From an uncultured bacterium (GTDB taxonomy: Bacteria; Verrucomicrobiota; Kiritimatiellia; RFP12; UBA1067), in assembly GCA_902779075.1 (NCBI GenBank), contig CACZAK010000045.1, positions 1-48,038 on the forward strand: a stretch of DNA of 48,038 bases, given 5' to 3'. Within the stretch, counting starts at the first letter, position 1, and the number at the start of each line of letters is the position of its first letter. A program made the translations under genes and the position numbers. The notes beneath the pieces are model-generated. The model had not been told where the DNA came from and searched no databases. It was given only the letters and a program-made list of their open reading frames with translations. Below are positions 1 to 7,959 of the stretch, piece by piece.

Positions 1-443
1 AGCACCTCGCGCACGAGGCGCATCACGCTCTGGCGTCCCTTGCGCGGCGGGATGTACTTCACGATCTTGTCGGAGAAGAGGATGAGCCCGATCTTGTCCT
101 GGTTGCGGATCGCGGTAAGGGCGAGGAGGCTCGCCACCTCGGCGGCGAGCTCGGCCTTCGAACGCGTGGCGCTGCCGTACGACTGCGAGCCGCTCACGTC
201 GACCATGAACAGCACGGTCAACTCGCGTTCCTCGCTGTAGCGCTTGATGTACGGCGCGCCGGTCCTTGCGGTCACGTTCCAGTCGATCGCGCGCACGTCG
301 TCGCCGGCCACGTAGGGGCGCACCTCGTCGAACTCCACGCCCTGGCCTTTGAAGGTCGAGTGGTAGTCGCCGCTCAGCTGGTCGTCAATCAGGCGGTTGG
401 TGAGGATTCGGATCTTCCCCACCTTCGCCATGTCAATAGCCAT
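1..443 (-). CDS. DUF58 domain protein, 3' end beyond window
   Basis: The gene runs off the left edge; about 147 codons are visible. The translation carries the DUF58 hallmark GDDVRAIDWNVTAR at about residues 48-61, followed by a VWA-like start (VLFMVDVSGSQS). DUF58 proteins usually partner a MoxR AAA ATPase in assembly or stress roles at the envelope. A moxR is present at 4904-5893, but four or five unrelated genes lie between them, which is unusual. I chose ATG 443; ATG 431 is also in frame. An AAAGGAG lies 13 bases before ATG 443 and better suits a five-codon ORF starting at 450, whose stop overlaps the start region, so re-initiation is possible. Family assignment is firm; the exact start is not. 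Confidence 0.88.
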   Translation of the reverse strand, partial: MAIDMAKVGKIRILTNRLIDDQLSGDYHSTFKGQGVEFDEVRPYVAGDDVRAIDWNVTARTGAPYIKRYSEERELTVLFMVDVSGSQSYGSATRSKAELAAEVASLLALTAIRNQDKIGLILFSDKIVKYIPPRKGRQSVMRLVREV

Positions 444-466
444 ACTTCATCCAATGCTCCTTTACG

Positions 467-793
467 TTACGATGGGAAAATCGTATTGCGGACTTTCCAA
501 CACAAATTTATCGCATCGTGAAAAGCATAGTAATCGTAAATCCGCTCATCACGCGTGATGTCTTCGCACTCGATGCGCAACTTCGCCTTAAGCAGCCTGC
601 AGGTCGCGAGTTGTTCCCTGTTCGTGACCGAGGCAATGAGCGCATTAAGCCGATTTGTGACATTGAGCCTTGTTTCGAGGTTCGTCGATGTCATATCCGC
701 TAGAATTGAGTCTATTTGTTCGTCGTATAGGCTCGCTCCAAAAACTGAAGACGCAACAAACGCGCCAACCATCAGAATCATAGATTTCATCAT
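467..793 (-). CDS. Small exported protein of unknown function
   Basis: A 108-residue protein not matched to any family I know. The first 19 residues look like a Sec signal peptide (MMKSMILMVGAFVASSVFG, cleavage likely near FGA). The mature part is helical and rich in Leu, Asn and Thr, with two Cys. GGAGG lies 4 bases before ATG 793 and 7 before ATG 790, so the second Met may be the true start. It ends 23 bases before the DUF58 start, so the two are probably co-transcribed. Being small and exported, it belongs with the other secreted proteins between moxR and DUF58. No function can be assigned. Confidence 0.6.
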   Translation of the reverse strand: MMKSMILMVGAFVASSVFGASLYDEQIDSILADMTSTNLETRLNVTNRLNALIASVTNREQLATCRLLKAKLRIECEDITRDERIYDYYAFHDAINLCWKVRNTIFPS

Positions 794-921
794 TCAACCT
801 CCAGAGTTAAACTTTCACGTTCATATACATTACCTATATGAAAACCTGCAATGTTGCATTCCGATCTCCTGAAAAGCGCGGACAGCATCGCACATATCAC
901 TATGACGCCAAATACCATCAT
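790..921 (-). CDS. Possible 43-residue membrane peptide
   Basis: Starting at ATG 921 (or 918), this ORF encodes one hydrophobic segment (MVFGVIVICAMLSALF) and a short charged tail. Its stop overlaps the next start as ATGA at 790-793. Its N-terminus and DNA closely resemble the start of the 677-residue protein at 4860 (shared GVIV..AM..AL), suggesting a truncated duplicate. No clear ribosome-binding site is visible. It may be a real membrane peptide or a degraded copy; I lean towards a remnant. Confidence 0.3.
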   Translation of the reverse strand: MMVFGVIVICAMLSALFRRSECNIAGFHIGNVYERESLTLEVE

Positions 922-941
922 TTCAGAAATCCGTATTCATA

Positions 942-978
942 CACCTTCGCCATCAGTTCTTTTACGCCAATAGCCATA
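942..978 (-). repeat. Partial duplicate of the DUF58 gene start
   Basis: On the minus strand this stretch reads TATGGCTATTG, then 13 extra bases, then ATGGCGAAGGTG. The DUF58 start at 419-444 reads the same two blocks with only two bases between them. A Shine-Dalgarno-like AAGGAAGG precedes it, but the ORF closes after 19 codons. It is best read as a remnant of rearrangement in the 794-1055 gap, which otherwise holds only very short ORFs. Confidence 0.5.
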
Positions 979-1055
979 TACCTTCCTTGATTGTGTCTGC
1001 ACATACTTTCATTTCAAGTAACGCCATCTCTCTTGAAGTCCTTTCCGCAGCTGAC

Positions 1056-1793
1056 TTACTGACTTTGTGGCGAACGGTTCCCGTGCAGCCAGAAGCCGAC
1101 AGGGACCATCTTGAGTTCATAGGGATATGAGACTTCACCAGTGACGGGATTCGTCACTGTACTCATTCCGACGCCATAGACATCTCCGGCGGTCAGGTCG
1201 CATTCCTCCCCACTTGTATCGCCATGCATGAGAAGTTTTACGATAAGCGCAGCCTGCGATATTCCATCTTCATACCGTCCCCAGTCAAATGGCATCCAAT
1301 TAGATGAGGCCGCACCGTCCACCGTGATGGTCACTTCAACGTTTGCGTCGTTAGTAAACGTCTTTTCAGTGTAAATATCGGCCAACCCGCATGCATGGCC
1401 CAGTTCATGCGCTATGACGTCCGCACTGCACGACGGAGTGAACACAATTCCATTCTCACCAGAAAATGCGTGCGTATCCCGATCCAAGCTCTCAACAGCA
1501 AACATCTTCACACCGCCGGTAGCGGGAATGTTCCTTAATTCGTCCGCCTTGTCGCTCCCATATTCAACAACCCTCCATGCATTATTCGATATGGAGCTTT
1601 GCGACCGAAGGTAGAACGACATCCCTACCTGGGCAAAATAAGCATTGACCGTAGGAAGCTTCGACTCAAAATCCGCACCTGTCATAACCGGATTACTTCC
1701 GTCGGTATTACAGACGATATAGAGATCAATCGGCGCCACAGCGATCACGGACGCGGCACACAACAGACAGCACAATTGGAACAATGCTTTCAC
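1056..1793 (-). CDS. Secreted metzincin-type zinc metalloprotease
   Basis: A 245-residue protein from GTG 1793, which overlaps the upstream stop as GTGA and follows AAGGAG at good spacing. Residues 1-20 form a signal peptide. The zinc site HELGHACGLAD (H129, E130, H133, G136, D139) matches the metzincin pattern HExxHxxGxxH/D with Asp as third ligand. A Met at about 167 (NWMPFD) could be the Met-turn. It should act outside the inner membrane as an endopeptidase; the substrate is unknown. The rest of the sequence did not point me to a named peptidase family. Its overlap with the duplicated exported protein upstream suggests joint expression, possibly as enzyme and partner or inhibitor, which is speculation. 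Confidence 0.75.
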   Translation of the reverse strand: MKALFQLCCLLCAASVIAVAPIDLYIVCNTDGSNPVMTGADFESKLPTVNAYFAQVGMSFYLRSQSSISNNAWRVVEYGSDKADELRNIPATGGVKMFAVESLDRDTHAFSGENGIVFTPSCSADVIAHELGHACGLADIYTEKTFTNDANVEVTITVDGAASSNWMPFDWGRYEDGISQAALIVKLLMHGDTSGEECDLTAGDVYGVGMSTVTNPVTGEVSYPYELKMVPVGFWLHGNRSPQSQ

Positions 1794-2815
1794 CGTCCGC
1801 TCTCCTTTTTCGTTGCGCGGAACTCCTGAAGCGTGGCGGGGCGATTCGCCCCTTCCGCAAAAGGCTTCATTTTCATCAATTCGCGGAAAGCGCATGACGC
1901 CACGGACGCTCGGCGGTCGGTTATGGCTAAACGCTCGAGACAGGGAATTGCATTCGTCCCGCAGACCTCGCCCAAACACGATACTATCTGCTCACATGCC
2001 TTCAGTTCCCGCCCTTCGTCTCCGAGCCCGTTCAAGCAACGCTCAAACGCGGTGAGCAACTGATCCCTCGTAAGATTATAATTATTTCTGGTTCCAGCAA
2101 AACGCATATAAGCGTCCCGTGGAGGTTTAGCATTAATGAATGCATTACTGATGCCATAACATACCCTTGTCCAATCAATCTCATCGTCTCGCTTCACCGG
2201 CCTGAAATCCTGTGGGGCAAGATACTTAAAGTCTCTATCCAACGGACTTCGCCGCTCGAAGAAAGCAGTCAGTTTCACCTTGTCCGCATGTTTTCCATCC
2301 CTCTCTGTTCTAGCCCAGATGTCGCACAATTCCTGATATACGACAATTCGCGAACAGTTGCCGTGCCCAGATCTGGGGTCGAGTATCTTCTCAGCAAACA
2401 GCAGCCGCCTATCCAAGTTCGTCTCCATTTTAACGAGTTGCCGGTATGCGCATTCGGCAACACCATCCCTCCTGTCATTTTCGATAAGATATTCAACATA
2501 CGGCAGGGCGTTCGTCCCGCAGTTATCATTCATGCAATGGACAATCCGCGCGCAAGCCATTCTTTCCTGCGGCGAATCGCCAAGTCCGTCGATACACCGC
2601 TTGAACGCCTCAAGCATCTGGTCCGGCGACAGTTTGTATCTGATCTTGGCTGCGGCAATCGTCATCCATGCGTCCTCGGGGTGGCGAGCCCTGATACATC
2701 TGTTCGTGATCATGAAACAGACCTTATCCCAATCCGGTTCGGGCTCCTTGCCAACGCGATCCGCAAGGGAGAAAAGACTTATCGCTGCTACGCAGACAAA
2801 AACCGTTTTTTTCAT
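1790..2815 (-). CDS. Exported protein with an internal tandem duplication
   Basis: 341 residues from ATG 2815, preceded by AAGGAAG. A signal peptide (MKKTVFVCVAAISLFSLA) leads into two homologous modules of about 120 residues, roughly 25-145 and 195-325. Each opens with an acidic DW(D/T)(K/R)VC(F/Y) block. Both share DAxM, L(S/T)xDQxLxAFxRC, GLGD, and CGTNA(L/I)P followed by TDRR or NDRR and VA.CA.R.L.KM. The Cys positions repeat, suggesting disulfides or helical-repeat packing. The modules look like helical repeats of unknown family. The stop overlaps the metzincin start. No function assigned. Confidence 0.65.
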   Translation of the reverse strand: MKKTVFVCVAAISLFSLADRVGKEPEPDWDKVCFMITNRCIRARHPEDAWMTIAAAKIRYKLSPDQMLEAFKRCIDGLGDSPQERMACARIVHCMNDNCGTNALPYVEYLIENDRRDGVAECAYRQLVKMETNLDRRLLFAEKILDPRSGHGNCSRIVVYQELCDIWARTERDGKHADKVKLTAFFERRSPLDRDFKYLAPQDFRPVKRDDEIDWTRVCYGISNAFINAKPPRDAYMRFAGTRNNYNLTRDQLLTAFERCLNGLGDEGRELKACEQIVSCLGEVCGTNAIPCLERLAITDRRASVASCAFRELMKMKPFAEGANRPATLQEFRATKKESGR

Positions 2816-2826
2816 CGTTCTTCCTT

Positions 2827-4860
2827 TCAGTTGCTTGGCCATACCCTGACTGTCAATTCAAGCTCGGACGCACGGCAATCCCCCACCTGTACGGCGAATA
2901 CCGTTGTATCCGTCCCCATCCTGGCCTTGACGCTCATTCCGGTATTGCCGCCCACAAACGATGCTGAACCGGACTTGCACCGCCAGACGATGTCGGAACC
3001 AGGTATCTGGGAAGGCAAGACGGAAACTCGCAACCGCACCTCGTCGCCGGCATTGGCGCAACTTGGATTGAACACCGCAAAAGGCGACACCTCAGACGTG
3101 CGTTCGTCGGTTATCGGCTCCGCCCTTCGCTCGACCACGGTGAAGGGCTTTGATAGAAGCGTCCTGTTTCCAAACTCATCCTTCCACATCAACCCCACGA
3201 TCCCATTTTCATAACTTGGGCTCGGCGCGACGCCCTTCAGATAGAAATTTGTCGTCAGGGACATGCAATTTGTCACGCCAATCTCCTCGATTTGCCTGAT
3301 CGTTTCAGAAAGGGCAGAATCTCTACATACGCGCACCTCGTCAGCCGAACCCCAAATGAGAGAAAGCACTCCATTTGTCGGGACAGGACTCGTCAGCGAC
3401 ACCGAGACCGGCAGTGCCGCCTCTCCCGTGCGCGCCACGTCAATCACGGACGGCCAGTCAAGCGACGCGACCACGTCGTCAACCTGCACCACTTGCGCAG
3501 AACAACCGCACCACCCGCCCAAAGCATACAGGCGGTAACCCTCATATAAATACGATCCTTCCGCCGTGCATCCGCCGCACGAACAATCAGGTGAACACAG
3601 GAAGCCAAATATGTTTCCGCTGCCGATTGCCGAGTTGCAGCAATTCGTTCCCCACGAGAACGTTCCAGCAAGGTTATCAGGGGATACCGACATCGTGAAC
3701 GGGTTTCCCCCGTCGCTGGTGATGGACACAGGACGGACCACCCGTATCACAAGTCCACGAAGCTGCACAATATCCGTTTCGGGATCAGACACGCCGACGA
3801 ATGCGAGAGGGGAACTCGACGTAACATGGTAGGTCTTGCCAATCAGGATTACAACCTCGTTCGTCATGCCAGATTTCGCAATGAAACGAGGATCGGGATA
3901 GTCGCTTGGCCCGTCGCCCGTAAAACTCACCAATGCATCAGGCCCTGTCACGACGACGCTGACCGTGCAGTATGCGTTCGTGTTCGCATTTTCGGGAAGA
4001 AGGTTTGACGGGCCATTGAAGTCGCCATCGTAGAAAAATGGGTTGCCGTCAACATCGTTCGGCATGCCGTCGCCGTCCCAGTCATCTGGGTTGATGCGTC
4101 GATACACGCGCTCAACGTCATTTGAGCGCGTGATAAAGTTGCCGTCGTCGTGAAACTCAATCTGCGCGTTGTACTGCCCCGTGCGGTCGCGCCCCGCATA
4201 CACATTCTCCCATGTAAGCAGCTTAACTTGGTAGGGCGCGGACTCCGGCCGCGCCGCATCCGCCCACCAGAACCGCCCCACTCTCGGCACGATTGACGCC
4301 CACTCACGCGCCGCGCAGATCGACATGCACTGGGACAACGGGCATCCTGCCCGTTGCCTCGGAAGCGACTCAACCGTGCCCCCTGAAAGCACGTCTAAGC
4401 GGCGTACCGCGCTCGTACCGAACGGAAATGCGAAATCGCCGAGGTCGAGCGGGAAGTGCGTCTCGTACCCGCCCCGAAGATTCCACGGCGCGTACTCAAC
4501 TCCGTTCGTCGGCATCGCATACGAAACGGCGTCGTTCGTCGTTACGCTTTCAAGCCGCCATCCCTGCGCTATCTCCTCGGCGGTAACGGTCTGCTCTGTC
4601 ATCGGATTGACCTGCATGAGGTACGGTCCGCCAACGCTCTGCACGCCGTTCGTGTTCTTTCCGGAGTGCGCCACGGAGATGGTGAACACAGTGGACAATG
4701 CCAAGAGCGTGGAAAGCGTAAGCCGTCGTAAGTTGGACAACGCGCTGTGGAGCAGCCCCGGCGCACCTCGCCTGTCGGCGTGGCGTGCGAGCGGCCACAG
4801 TGCCGCGCAGATCACCAGCGCGGCCACCATCGCCCACATCACTATGACGCCAATCACCAC
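2827..4860 (-). CDS. Large exported protein with calcium-loop motif, unknown
   Basis: 677 residues from GTG 4860 (GGAAGAG just upstream; ATG 4839 is an alternative). An N-terminal membrane segment (VIGVIVMWAMVAALVICAALW) precedes a second hydrophobic stretch at about 50-65. The mature part is beta-rich and Thr/Asn/Ser-rich, with a thrombospondin-type-3-like calcium motif DWDGDGMPNDVDGNP near residue 260 and a Cys-rich loop (CSPDCSCGGC) near 410. The C-terminal about 80 residues look like an Ig-like domain. It follows moxR by 43 bases. The style matches large surface proteins of PVC bacteria. An in-frame palindrome (4336-4356) interrupts residues 169-175. I do not recognise the family. Confidence 0.65.
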   Translation of the reverse strand: MVIGVIVMWAMVAALVICAALWPLARHADRRGAPGLLHSALSNLRRLTLSTLLALSTVFTISVAHSGKNTNGVQSVGGPYLMQVNPMTEQTVTAEEIAQGWRLESVTTNDAVSYAMPTNGVEYAPWNLRGGYETHFPLDLGDFAFPFGTSAVRRLDVLSGGTVESLPRQRAGCPLSQCMSICAAREWASIVPRVGRFWWADAARPESAPYQVKLLTWENVYAGRDRTGQYNAQIEFHDDGNFITRSNDVERVYRRINPDDWDGDGMPNDVDGNPFFYDGDFNGPSNLLPENANTNAYCTVSVVVTGPDALVSFTGDGPSDYPDPRFIAKSGMTNEVVILIGKTYHVTSSSPLAFVGVSDPETDIVQLRGLVIRVVRPVSITSDGGNPFTMSVSPDNLAGTFSWGTNCCNSAIGSGNIFGFLCSPDCSCGGCTAEGSYLYEGYRLYALGGWCGCSAQVVQVDDVVASLDWPSVIDVARTGEAALPVSVSLTSPVPTNGVLSLIWGSADEVRVCRDSALSETIRQIEEIGVTNCMSLTTNFYLKGVAPSPSYENGIVGLMWKDEFGNRTLLSKPFTVVERRAEPITDERTSEVSPFAVFNPSCANAGDEVRLRVSVLPSQIPGSDIVWRCKSGSASFVGGNTGMSVKARMGTDTTVFAVQVGDCRASELELTVRVWPSN
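4336..4356. repeat. Palindromic element inside a coding region
   Basis: A 9-bp perfect inverted repeat CAACGGGCA / TGCCCGTTG with a 3-base loop lies in frame in the 677-residue protein gene, where it encodes part of SLPRQRAGCPL. It resembles the REP-type palindromes seen elsewhere in this window inside glnS and ispE. Confidence 0.5.
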
Positions 4861-4903
4861 GATGTCTCTTCCGAAGAGGCTTTCAGCAATGTCTCGTAGA
4901 GTG

Positions 4904-5893
4904 TCACGGAACCGGAATCGTGGAAAGGATCTTGTCGATGACCATGTCGCTGGTCATGTTCTCGGCCTCGGCCTCGTAGGTGAGGAGGATGCGGTGGCGG
5001 AGCACGTCGTGCGCGACTTCCTTCACGTCCTGTGGCGTCGCGTAGGCGCGGCCGTGCATGAGTGCGTTTGCGCGCGCGGCGAGGTTGATGCTGAGCGTGG
5101 CACGCGGCGAGGCACCGACCTGAATCTGCTCCTTGAGCGACTCAAGGCCCTTCGTCTTGTCCGGCTCGCGCGTGGCGAACACGATGTCGAGGATGTAGTC
5201 GCCCACCTTCTCGTCGCAGTAGACCTCCTTCAGCGTCGCGCGCAGCGTGGCGATGTCCTCGGGCGTGCAGACGGCCTTCACCTCGGGCACCTTCGCCTGC
5301 TGGGCGAAGCGGTCCATGATGCGGCGCTCGTCCGCCTTCGACGGCGTCTCGACAAGGCACTTGAACATGAAGCGGTCCACCTGCGCCTCGGGAAGCGGGT
5401 AGGTGCCTTCCTGTTCGATAGGGTTCTGCGTGGCCAAGACGAGGAACGGCTCGGGCAGCTTGTAGGTGGTCTCGCCAATCGTGACCTGGCGCTCCTGCAT
5501 CGACTCGAGCAGCGCGCTCTGCACCTTCGCCGGCGCACGGTTGATTTCGTCCGCGAGCAACATGTTCGTGAACACGGGGCCCTTCTTCGGCGAGAACTCG
5601 CCCGTCTTCGGGGAGTAGATGAGCGTGCCCACCACGTCCGCCGGCAGCAGGTCCGGCGTGAACGAGATGCGCTTGAAGTCGAGGCCGAGTACCTTGGCGA
5701 GCGTGTTAACGCTCAGCGTCTTCGCGAGACCCGGCACGCCCTCAAGCAAGATGTGCCCGTTCGCGACAAGCGCGAGGATTAGGCGGTCGACCAGCTTCTC
5801 CTGTCCGACAATGACTTTGCCCACCTCGTCGCGGATGCGGCTGACGAGTTCGCCCTGCGCGGCGATTTTGTTCGATGCGTTCGACAGATCCAT
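4904..5893 (-). CDS. MoxR-family AAA+ ATPase
   Basis: 329 residues from ATG 5893, with AGGAGA 6 bases upstream; the frame stays open further upstream but no better start exists. It has Walker A GVPGLAKT, Walker B LLADEINRAP followed by the sensor-rich ALLESMQE, then LATQNP (sensor 1) and EAQVDRFMFK. This is the standard MoxR/RavA-type core plus C-terminal lid (AAA_3, AAA_lid_2). MoxR ATPases act as chaperone-like machines with DUF58 and VWA proteins. The DUF58 partner lies at 1-443, about 4.4 kb downstream on the same strand rather than adjacent. Confidence 0.93.
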   Translation of the reverse strand: MDLSNASNKIAAQGELVSRIRDEVGKVIVGQEKLVDRLILALVANGHILLEGVPGLAKTLSVNTLAKVLGLDFKRISFTPDLLPADVVGTLIYSPKTGEFSPKKGPVFTNMLLADEINRAPAKVQSALLESMQERQVTIGETTYKLPEPFLVLATQNPIEQEGTYPLPEAQVDRFMFKCLVETPSKADERRIMDRFAQQAKVPEVKAVCTPEDIATLRATLKEVYCDEKVGDYILDIVFATREPDKTKGLESLKEQIQVGASPRATLSINLAARANALMHGRAYATPQDVKEVAHDVLRHRILLTYEAEAENMTSDMVIDKILSTIPVP

Positions 5894-6122
5894 TTCTTTC
5901 TCCTGTTGGTGTGGAAACGCGCATATTTTACGCCTTTGCGAGGCGGTTTGTCTAGTACGTGACCAAATGGTAATGCCCGGCGAGTTCCGTACGAAGGGCG
6001 CGTACATTCTCACCTTCGCCGAAAGATCATACGCATCTGAAAGGCTCAGCGTGGGTATTATGCCAAATCGGCACCGCTGGGCATTCGCCAAGGACTACGT
6101 GGGGTCAAAGACACTTAACGCG

Positions 6123-6144
6123 TGCCTGGTTGCATCACCAGGCA
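6123..6144 (-). terminator. Hairpin after glnS
   Basis: TGCCTGGT and ACCAGGCA form an 8-bp stem with a 6-base loop, 38 bases past the glnS stop. No T-tract follows on the minus strand, so intrinsic termination is uncertain. The rest of the 5894-6181 gap holds no gene. A CATAAT preceded by TGG near 6056-6061 could be a -10 element for moxR, but no matching -35 is visible. Confidence 0.3.
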
Positions 6145-6181
6145 TAGGAGGTCTTGTCAAAATCGGGGTATACAGTGGATC

Positions 6182-7921
6182 TTAGGCCGGCTTGTAGCCG
6201 TCCTTCAGCGTGACCGTGCGGTTGAAGACGGGTGCGCCGGGCGCGGAATCTTTGGCATCGGCCACGAAGTAGCCCGTGCGCTCGAACTGGAACTGCTCGC
6301 CCGGCGCGGACTCCGCAAGCGCGGGCTCCACGTAGGCGGTAACCTTCTTGAGCGAATCGGGGTTCAGGTACTTCAGGAAACCGTCGGAGCCATCGCGCAT
6401 GGGATCCGGCACGGTGAAGAGCCGGTCGTAGAGACGCACCTCGGCCTTCACGCCGGTGGCGCAGTCTACCCAGTGGATCGTGCCCTTGACCTTGCGGCCG
6501 TCGGACGGATTGCCGCCCCACGAACCTTCGTCCCACGTGCAGCGGATCGTCGTGATCTTGCCGTCGGCATCCTTTTCGATGCCCGTGCATTTCACGATGC
6601 ACGCGCCGCGCAGACGCACCTCGCGGTCCGGCGCGAGACGGAAGAACTTCTTCTCGGGCACTTCCATGAAGTCGGCGCGGTCGATCCACACCTCCTTCGA
6701 GAACGGCACCTTACGCGTGCCGGCCGTCTCGTCGAGCGGATTGTTCGGCAGCTCCACCATCCTCGTTCCCTGTTCCCCGTTCCCCGTTCCCCAATTCTCG
6801 ATCACGAGCTTCACGGGATCGAGCACGGCCATGCGGCGCAACGCCGTGCGGTTCAGCTCCTCGCGCACGCACCATTCGAGCAGCGCGGGATCCGACTCGC
6901 TCTCCACCTTCGTCACGCCCACGCGGTCGCAGAACTCGCGGATCGCGCCCGGCGTGAAGCCGCGGCGGCGCATCCCGCACACGGTCGGCATGCGGGGGTC
7001 GTCCCAGCCCGCGACGTGTCCCTCCGTGACGAGCTGCAGGAGAAGGCGCTTCGACATCACGGTCCACGTGATGTTGAGACGCGCGAACTCGCGCTGCTGC
7101 GGACGTATCTTCACGCCGTTGCGCACCACGAGGAGGCCCTGCTCGTCCATGCGGTCCACCACCCAGTCGTAGAGCGGACGGTGCACCTCGAACTCGAGCG
7201 TACACATCGAGTGTGTCACGCCCTCCAGCGCGTCCTCGATCGGATGCGCGAAATCGTACATCGGGTAGATGCACCACTTGTCGCCCAGATGGTAGTGCGA
7301 CACGTGGCGGATGCGGTAGATCACGGGATCGCGGAAGTGGATGTTCGGCGAGGCCATGTCGATCTTCGCGCGGAGGCACCACTCGCCGTCCGCGTACTTC
7401 CCGTCGCGCATCTCGCGGAAGATGCGCAGGTTGCGTTCGGGGTCCGTGTCGCGCGATGGCGAGGGACGCCCGGGCTTCTCCGGCACGCCGCGGTATTCCT
7501 TCCACTCGTCCTGCGTGAGGTTGCAGCAGTAGGCCTGGCCGCGCCGGATGAGCTCCTCGGCGATCTGGTACATCGTGTCGAACATGTTCGACGCGTTGTA
7601 GAAGCCCGGCTCCTTGCCGTCGCCCGCGCCCGACCACTGGAAGCCAAGCCAGCGGATGTCGTTCTTGATGTTCTCGGCGTATTCATCCGATTCCTTCGTC
7701 GGGTTCGTGTCGTCCAGACGCAGGTGGCACTCGCCGCCAAAGAGCTTCGCCATGCCGAAGTCCACACACACGGCCTTCGCGTGGCCAATGTGGATGTAGC
7801 CGTTCGGCTCGGGGGGGAAGCGTGTTACGACCGTGCCGCCGGTGCGCCCGGCGGCATGGTCCTCCTCGATCCACTGCCGGAGAAAATGCCGGCTCGTGTC
7901 GGATTCCTTGATCTCGTCCAT
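6182..7921 (-). CDS. glnS: Glutaminyl-tRNA synthetase
   Basis: 579 residues from ATG 7921, slightly longer than the E. coli enzyme. It charges tRNA-Gln directly with glutamine. Residues 35-49 hold the class I signature FPPEPNGYIHIGHAK, and VMSKRLL is the KMSKS-type loop. The C-terminal anticodon-binding beta-barrels are complete and end in LKDGYKPA. Having GlnRS implies this lineage need not rely solely on the GatCAB route. Oddities: residues about 377-386 (GTGNGEQGT) are encoded by four exact 7-bp repeats, inserted where other GlnRS have a short loop. A GC palindrome lies just upstream of the start, which lacks a clear Shine-Dalgarno. Confidence 0.96.
   Translation of the reverse strand: MDEIKESDTSRHFLRQWIEEDHAAGRTGGTVVTRFPPEPNGYIHIGHAKAVCVDFGMAKLFGGECHLRLDDTNPTKESDEYAENIKNDIRWLGFQWSGAGDGKEPGFYNASNMFDTMYQIAEELIRRGQAYCCNLTQDEWKEYRGVPEKPGRPSPSRDTDPERNLRIFREMRDGKYADGEWCLRAKIDMASPNIHFRDPVIYRIRHVSHYHLGDKWCIYPMYDFAHPIEDALEGVTHSMCTLEFEVHRPLYDWVVDRMDEQGLLVVRNGVKIRPQQREFARLNITWTVMSKRLLLQLVTEGHVAGWDDPRMPTVCGMRRRGFTPGAIREFCDRVGVTKVESESDPALLEWCVREELNRTALRRMAVLDPVKLVIENWGTGNGEQGTRMVELPNNPLDETAGTRKVPFSKEVWIDRADFMEVPEKKFFRLAPDREVRLRGACIVKCTGIEKDADGKITTIRCTWDEGSWGGNPSDGRKVKGTIHWVDCATGVKAEVRLYDRLFTVPDPMRDGSDGFLKYLNPDSLKKVTAYVEPALAESAPGEQFQFERTGYFVADAKDSAPGAPVFNRTVTLKDGYKPA
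6765..6792. repeat. Four 7-bp tandem repeats within glnS
   Basis: Units GTTCCCT, GTTCCCC, GTTCCCC, GTTCCCC follow one another with exact 7-bp period. Because 7 is not a multiple of 3, copy-number changes other than by three would shift the glnS frame. Confidence 0.85.
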
Positions 7922-7931
7922 GATTTCATAC

Positions 7932-7950
7932 GGCGCGCGCAACGCGCGCC
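7932..7950 (-). promoter_or_regulatory. GC-rich hairpin directly upstream of glnS
   Basis: GGCGCGCG and CGCGCGCC form an 8-bp stem with a 3-base loop, ending 10 bases before the glnS ATG, where a ribosome-binding site would normally be. It lies between the surface-protein stop (7960) and glnS. It could limit glnS translation or terminate the upstream transcript, but no T-tract follows. Confidence 0.4.
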
Positions 7951-7959
7951 TAAGCGGAA

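Noticed and set aside
4325..5782. 485-codon plus-strand ORF
   Set aside because: Antisense to moxR and the 677-residue gene; low-complexity Arg/Leu/Val sequence.
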